Below, piece after piece: positions 13,563-64,000 of a DNA stretch of 64,000 nucleotides; the stretch's first letter is position 1; every line of letters begins with the position of its first letter. Source of the DNA: Leptasterias polaris (taxonomy: Eukaryota > Echinodermata > Asteroidea > Forcipulatida > Asteriidae); contig JAZGTN010000007.1 in assembly GCA_037783415.1 (NCBI GenBank), forward strand, positions 131,501 through 195,500. The letters run 5' to 3'. A program made the translations under genes and the position numbers. The notes beneath the pieces were generated by a model. It ran no database searches, was not told the DNA's origin, and saw nothing but the letters and a program-made list of their open reading frames with translations.

Positions 13563-13707
13563 CAGGGCCCAATTTTATGGCACTGCTTAGCACAGCATTC
13601 TGCGCTTACGAAACCCTGTAAAAGCATGTGATTCTACATGTATGATGTATGGGTGGTAAGCGCAGAATTATGAAGTAAGCATGCAAATGCCATAAAATTG
13701 GGCCCTG
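13563..13707. mobile_element. short foldback MITE, hAT-like ends
   Basis: CAGGGCCCAATTTTATGGCA at 13563-13582 is mirrored by TGCCATAAAATTGGGCCCTG at 13688-13707. A second inner pair (TTCTGCGCTTA / TAAGCGCAGAA) makes most of the ~145 bp palindromic. CAGGG-type ends occur in hAT elements, but no matching 8-bp target duplication was found, so the family is uncertain. Confidence 0.65.
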
Positions 13708-14567
13708 ATTTGTGTATACAGACACATGTTACACGTACTGTACATGGACATGTATGTTTGTACAATGGTAAAATACTTGGAATCTCCAGTGATAGAAAGC
13801 CTTATCCTGTGGTCAAACCCTACTCTTGTGGTTAGAGTTACATCAGTCTTTTCAGTAACACATCTGCATAATAACTTTCCTTCAGTCTGTTTGCTATATT
13901 AGGAGTGAATAGGAAGCTGATGTGGGAAGCTAGTGCAGCTATTACTTCCCATTATAACTCATGTACCTGCCTAGACTAGTGTCTGCCAAAAACAAATTCC
14001 AGAAGAATTTTAAGACAGTGCTCCTTGATATAATATTCACTGGCACTCACAGTGGTTTCATTATCTTTGTTTTACTGCACATTCAAATTTGTCTTATTGT
14101 TGGGTTATTGAATGTTGTTTCTCCACCATTCTACAATGGTGCACCAGGTACAGATTGTCAGCCATTTACAATTCACCAATCCACAAATTGAATTACCAAG
14201 TGATAAACTGTTTCTATTTTTCCAGGCTTTGCCCCCAGAGTTAACCTGCTTATATTGTTGATATTGAAGAGCAAAGCTTGAAAATGTCACCAGTTAATTT
14301 CAGGGGATGAATAATAATGTGATTGCTGCAAATGTATTTTAAAGTGTCTGCCTAAAAGGAAACGTAGTGAATGTAGTATGGTTTTGCCAAACCATCTTTT
14401 TCAAAACAGTTGGAACTTTGTCATTTGGGCAAACGTTCACTGCAAAGCTGTTGTTTTATGTTGCTTTGTTATTTGACGCAATACAGAATTGTTGTTTGTT
14501 TTCAATGTGGTCTTGTTGACTAATAAAACAAATGCAGATGTAAACCCTGCGTCTTTGTAAGTATCAG

Positions 14568-14752
14568 GATCATCTTGAGTTTGATGAGCGACTTGAAGTT
14601 AAGTGAGCATCATCTTGAGTTTGATGAGTGACTTGAAATATCATCTTGATTTTGATGAGTGACTTACAGTTAAGTGAGGATCATCTTGAGTTTGATGAGT
14701 GACTTGAAGTTAAGTTAGGATCATTTGTGAGTTTGACGAGTGACTTGGAGTT
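14568..14752. repeat. tandem repeat, five copies of about 30-40 bp
   Basis: The unit is built on ATCATCTTGAGTTTGATGAG followed by (T/C)GACTTGAAGTTAAGTGAG. Five head-to-tail copies are seen; the second lacks about 10 bp of the 3' part and the last is most diverged. It is intronic and noncoding. Confidence 0.75.
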
Positions 14753-15309
14753 TTAGTTTGTCTGTCAGTCATGTCAGTATGGTTGCAGACATTTTGTGGA
14801 CATGCAAATGTGGACATTGTCCACTGGTTCCCTGTGTTGCAACACAGCTATCAATCAGCAACAAAAGTAGCCTACCAGGCAACTTCTAATCTCAGTTTGG
14901 ATGTAAAGGAAAACAGGAAGACTGGGCTTTAATATTTGATGTAAATGTGTAAACAGGATACACATTGAGGTAAGCTACTCCTCAATGCCACAGCTTCTGG
15001 TAACCCAACATTGAGAACACAATAGGAAGAGGTATAAGTTTCAACTACATATCTTGTCCACTTCCTCAATAAAATGGTAAACAGGGACATTTGTAAAGCC
15101 ACTCTTTGCCATTGTTTGGTTTTCTTGTGGTACATCGTAACCTGTCACCATAAGTTGACATTTTACATGTTTTAATCTAAAGCCTTCACTTTTTATTTTC
15201 AAAAAGATGTGTTAGGCCTAATGAGTTTGTTCAACTCATGGTAATTACCCTACAGAGGAACAGTATAAAGACAATGCATGGTACTTAAAATTGTGTTAGC
15301 ACAGTCCTT

Positions 15310-15521
15310 TTAGTTTTTTTGTTTTTTCTGCTCCCTGGGGAGTAGTGCATTGATTGTTCTTGATTTTTACTCTTTGTTGTTGGCATTTTTAACTTATTGT
15401 CTCGTTTTCATTTTTCGTGTATTTTTTTAATTTTAATATTTTTATAAAAATATGTGCAAACCGAGGTAACGATTTTCATGCTGGCATGACGAATAAAATA
15501 ATTGAATTGAATTGAATTGAT
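15310..15521 (+). mobile_element. 3' end of a LINE-like retroelement
   Basis: A T-rich stretch ends in GACGAATAAAATAATTGAATTGAATTGA. The AATAAA followed by short direct repeats of the ATTGA type is the usual 3' terminus of CR1/jockey-type non-LTR elements, which end in microsatellite tails instead of poly(A). No reverse transcriptase sequence remains, so the call rests on the tail alone. Confidence 0.45.
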
Positions 15522-16940
15522 AAGGATATCGAAAACCCTTAAGGAAATTCAAGGCTAACCTTAAGGAACCAGCAGTGCTTTATGGAATCATTAACTTACA
15601 TTGAAGTGTTGAATGTTTGAGTTACAATAAAGGTTAAACCCTGTAGATTTCTCTCCCTTCAGTTATTGGGTCCATACTGGTCTGCTTGTAGTTCAGATCC
15701 AGTGTATAAAGCCCTGAAGGGTTAGTGTTGTTGGGGGGTAGTCAGACTTGCAAACAACCTTCCCACAGTATTGTGGGGCTGCCTCTCCCCTGTGCAGTAC
15801 CAGTTAGACCACGGATCTCTTACTTGACCTGGAAGAGATTCTTCTACACAATATGTTATTTTGGTTTATGATTAAAGAACCTTTTAACCAACTATATTTT
15901 GTATTTCCAACAACTGATGTGCTGACCTTGCCTTGGGGTTAACTGTCTGGGCTTTCAGTTCATGTCTGTTAGATTATATTGAAGTTTGTTAGGTTGTGAT
16001 TGTGTTGAGAGTTAAATAGGCCCATTGTGAGCTCTATCATAAAGCAAGGACTCTTGGATCTATTGTATAATCACATTGTGTAAGAGTAGAGCTTGGTTAA
16101 GCTGTTGTTGCTTCAAGCATGAAGGTGTATTTTGACCCTCCATGATTATACATGACACAGTTTCTATACCTTACATACCAGTACATATTTTTGCTAGGAT
16201 TATATATGGACACTAAACTATAAGAAGAAATTGTAAACAATGTGGACCTTCTGGTGTTTTTTGTGTGAGTGAGGACTGGTTTTGTTTTTATTGAGATAAC
16301 AGCCTATAATGTCTGGTATTATGAGAGAGATATAGCCTAATGTCTGGTTATAACTGTATCCCAAGCTCAATGACTAAGATTGAACAATTTTTCAAAGAAA
16401 TTTTGGTTGGCTCTTTCATGTGGTAAATTCACAATAGTTGCCTATCCTAAGCCTCAGGGGGCAGCCAACCTTGTGGATCTAGGTACTTAGGTAGCCTTTG
16501 GTTGTCTGACCATGCATTTATTACACAGTGACACCCCCCTTTCCCATGTTATGTGAAGGTAAAAACAGGTGACAATGAGACTATTGATGGTTAGAGAGAA
16601 ACTTACTGCTTGACTGATTCCAAGTAATTCGCATCTATTCATAAGGTCCATTCATAATCTGATTTATACAGAAAGTATAGCAATCTGGACCTACCAATCC
16701 ACACCAGTGGATCAAGAGTACAGTCATCAACCCTTCATATATGAAGGTATCTTTGCCTTGAATCACTTCCTACTGTCTTCAAGAAGTTTCTTGGACAATC
16801 AAGTCTGGATTGGAACTCCTTGTCTGTTATGTAAATTATCAGTTTGGGGAAGATTGTGTCACAAATCTGTCATAGATTCTGAATTCCAAGGGAGTGGTTA
16901 ACCTTGCACTGCATGCAATTGGGGGAACTGTTTTAAATAA
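15522..16940. other. noncoding; presumed 5' flank or 5' UTR of the coding start exon
   Basis: No coding exon supported. The sequence immediately before the ATG at 16941 is AT-rich (TTTTAAATAA) and could be leader sequence of either a spliced or an independently initiated transcript. No convincing acceptor or TATA box could be fixed. Confidence 0.4.
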
Positions 16941-63144
<46,204 letters not shown>

Positions 63145-64000
63145 AGTTTAGTAGCTGTTCCTCAACCAAACACCTCTTCTTTTGTTTATCATTTGTTTTC
63201 TTTGACTTATTTTCATCTCGTTCTTCCTCTCCTTTTGTTTCTTCTTTTTGTTCTCCTTTATCTTCTTCATCTTCTGCCTCTTCTTCTTCTTCTTCCCTAA
63301 AACTCTTCTCTGCAAGCAATTGCAACTTATCACCCATCAGTGTAACGGTAAAACCAAATTAATATTTTGTAAGCCCTGATGCAACTTTTGTATCAATCAT
63401 GTAAGTGTAACTTCAAATTAATTCAGAGTGTCTATAAACCACACACACAGATCCTTGTTATTGGATTGGTGGAACACACGTCACATGTCATCCATTAATT
63501 TGCCATGACAGTCACCTGTCCAATAAAATTAATTATTGGACGCAGTCTGGGTAGTTTCCAAACGAGGCAAGTACATGTCTCGATGGACAAGGTTGGTGCC
63601 CACATGAAGTTGGTCAAATTATTCAGAAGAGGATTGTAGACTTTTAGAGTGGGGTGGATGACTTTCCGCATCTGTTTTTTGTGAAAACATTTCAAATGAC
63701 AAGGATATGTGTGAGTTAAGGTATAAAACAATATATCCAATGCATTTTGTTCGTGTCATGTGGCAGAATATAATCACTTGGTGAAATTTTGCTTTTACAG
63801 TTAACTCGGCTTCACCTGATGAAATGAAATAGTCCAGATTGCACTTAGTGATTATAATCTGCGACATTGCACTCATATGCATCCAATATTTGTATCATAT
63901 TTAACAAAAATACTAACTCCTGATCTACACAATGGAGGGGGGGGTCATGTATGACCATTCCTACAGTCTGTATCTCTTTGCCACCATAAACAAATATCTG
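63145..64000. other. 3' UTR or intron, running to the window edge
   Basis: Begins with a pyrimidine-rich stretch (TCTTCC-type, to about 63300). No AATAAA closely follows the TGA in a convincing context. One acceptor-like TTTTGCTTTTACAG at 63787-63800 is followed by eight open codons and a stop in the phase left by 63135; it could be a terminal exon but support is weak. Confidence 0.4.

Overview
The window is animal nuclear DNA: AT-rich, intron-dominated and full of diverged transposon relics. It most likely comes from a marine deuterostome, and an echinoderm is my best guess. That guess rests on a spliced EPLIN/LIMA1-type LIM gene, a short TTAGGG interstitial run, decayed CR1/L2-type LINE ends, and constant recurrence of words such as ACATGTACATGTA and GTAGGCCTAC. 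It is an inference from style, not proof.

One protein-coding gene on the + strand explains nearly everything that is coding. Ten coding exons (16941-17078, 20230-20373, 21169-21313, 23277-23333, 30454-30677, 48464-48603, 49389-49513, 59317-59353, 60899-61047, 61538-63135) have GT/AG borders and compatible phases throughout. Together they give one open frame of 2757 nt (919 codons). Order of parts: a charged N-terminus; three short RL...F/Y-Q motifs; a central LIM zinc-binding domain with all eight ligands (about residues 248-299); seven copies of a roughly 70-residue repeat built on S-[LI]-[KR]-x-x-[FW]-E-x-G; and an acidic C-terminus containing a five-copy 13-residue tandem repeat. The LIM domain and its central position point to the EPLIN (LIMA1) family of actin-bundling, junction-associated proteins.

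The gene has signs of several products. A noncoding 5' UTR exon lies at 10122-10235. A second start exon (ATG 36989) splices in phase to the LIM exon and would give a short LIM-only protein. Just after the LIM domain the frame can read through to a stop at 49530, splice to a possible terminal exon at 51025, or splice on to the repeat region at 59317. The gene may continue past the right edge.

Layout: 1-10121 is noncoding, with a TA-flanked MITE (535-1086) and a tRNA-like SINE head. 10122-16940 is 5' UTR exon plus intron, with further MITEs. 16941-30677 holds the N-terminal exons, separated by introns with a perfect hairpin and a truncated LINE. 30678-48463 is a giant intron with the alternative first exon and a 5.57-kb, 107-copy, 52-bp tandem array. 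48464-51230 holds the LIM exons and candidate alternative 3' ends. 51231-63144 is an intron followed by the repeat-coding exons. The rest is noncoding. No rRNA gene, intact tRNA gene, CRISPR array, virus or second cellular gene was recognised.
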